A program made the position numbers and the translations under genes. This document shows positions 63,760 through 64,000 of a DNA stretch of 64,000 nucleotides, piece after piece. Origin of the DNA: Immundisolibacter cernigliae (GTDB lineage: Bacteria > Pseudomonadota > Gammaproteobacteria > Immundisolibacterales > Immundisolibacteraceae); NCBI RefSeq assembly GCF_001697225.1, contig NZ_CP014671.1, forward strand, positions 2,976,001-3,040,000, read 5' to 3'. The stretch's first letter is position 1, and each line of letters starts with the position of its first letter. The notes beneath the pieces are model-generated. The model made no database searches and was not told the origin of the DNA. It worked only from the letters and a program-made list of their open reading frames with translations.

Positions 63760-64000
63760 CAGCGTAGCGCCGCGTTGACGGCGGCCAGCTCCGCCGAGCC
63801 GGGGTTCAGAACCTCGAACGGCAGGCTGTTCAGCGCGGTCGTGTCGGTGCCCAGCATGGCGTGCATTTCGGTCGGCTCGGCGTCCAGGTACAGCAGGCCG
63901 GTCAGCACGCTGCCGTCGGCCTGGTGGCGCTGCAGGTAGTTCATGGCGCCGATGCGGTCGTAGGGGTCGTAGTCGTCTGCCAGTTTTTTCAGGTGCAGCA
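63759..64000 (-). CDS. korB: 2-oxoacid:ferredoxin oxidoreductase beta subunit, C-terminal fragment (edge)
   Basis: The last 79 codons of a gene entering from the right edge. LKKLADDYDPYDRIGAMNYLQRHQADGSVLTGLLYLD...LNSLPFEVLNPGSAELAAVNAAL matches the C-terminus of KorB/PorB beta subunits, which carry thiamine diphosphate and transfer electrons to ferredoxin. The catalytic part is outside the window, so the exact substrate is uncertain. Confidence 0.75.
   Translation of the reverse strand, partial: LHLKKLADDYDPYDRIGAMNYLQRHQADGSVLTGLLYLDAEPTEMHAMLGTDTTALNSLPFEVLNPGSAELAAVNAALR

Overview
The window is high-GC chromosomal DNA from a gammaproteobacterium. The evidence is the tmRNA tag ANDDNYALAA (the Pseudomonas-type tag), the divergent ratA-rnfH / smpB-ssrA neighbourhood, a suhB / trmJ-cysE locus, mpl, rlmJ, and REP-like palindromes starting TGTGGGAGC or TGTAGGAGC. 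Three Rieske terminal oxygenases, an AlkB/XylM-type di-iron hydroxylase and a beta-oxidation cluster with a BadI-like hydrolase point to a hydrocarbon or aromatic degrader. An Immundisolibacter-like PAH degrader would fit, but that is inference and not proven by sequence here.

Layout. (1) 1-3.9 kb: mpl (cut by the edge) with small envelope-type genes and a lytic transglycosylase. (2) 4.0-10.6 kb: catabolic genes (alpha/beta hydrolase, LLM flavin oxidoreductase, phthalate-type Rieske oxygenase, AlkB-like hydroxylase divergent from a ring-hydroxylating dioxygenase alpha/beta pair). (3) 10.7-12.8 kb: decayed metallophosphoesterase, BLUF photoreceptor plus folE, and arfB. (4) 13.0-18.1 kb: thiolase, FadB-like fusion, BadI-like hydrolase and alpha/beta hydrolase. 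(5) 18.1-20.3 kb: two tandem, structured, terminator-bearing units after rnfH (candidate sibling sRNAs), then ratA, smpB and ssrA. (6) 20.5-28.9 kb: a lower-GC block starting just after ssrA, with an excisionase-like HTH protein, a P-type ATPase, two different CPA2 antiporters and a tandem Usp protein. (7) 28.9-40.4 kb: a mosaic of mobile debris containing two apparently identical 1309-bp IS3-family elements. Between them lie terminase fragments, a truncated Fic gene, a winged-HTH gene, a complete type III restriction-modification operon with a toxin-antitoxin pair inside it, and a RhuM pseudogene. (8) 40.4-41.8 kb: a TolC-like gene whose ribosome-binding site is separated from its start codon by the second IS. 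(9) 41.9-51.6 kb: a minus-strand cobalamin uptake and remodelling cluster headed by a cobalamin riboswitch and btuB. (10) 51.7-64 kb: housekeeping genes plus another ring-hydroxylating dioxygenase pair, ending in a korB-type fragment.

How it works together. The oxygenases would activate hydrocarbons or aromatics, and the acyl-CoA cluster would open rings and shorten the products. No ferredoxin or reductase gene lies in the window, so electron supply must come from elsewhere. The B12 cluster imports corrinoid (BtuB, BtuM), removes the nucleotide loop (CbiZ) and supplies modification, adenosylation and DMB synthesis; cobU, cobT and cobS are not in the window. The type III R-M operon is translationally coupled from the antitoxin through toxin, res and rhuM remnant by overlapping stop/start codons. 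Most minus-strand operons in the window use the same TGATG or ATGA overlaps.
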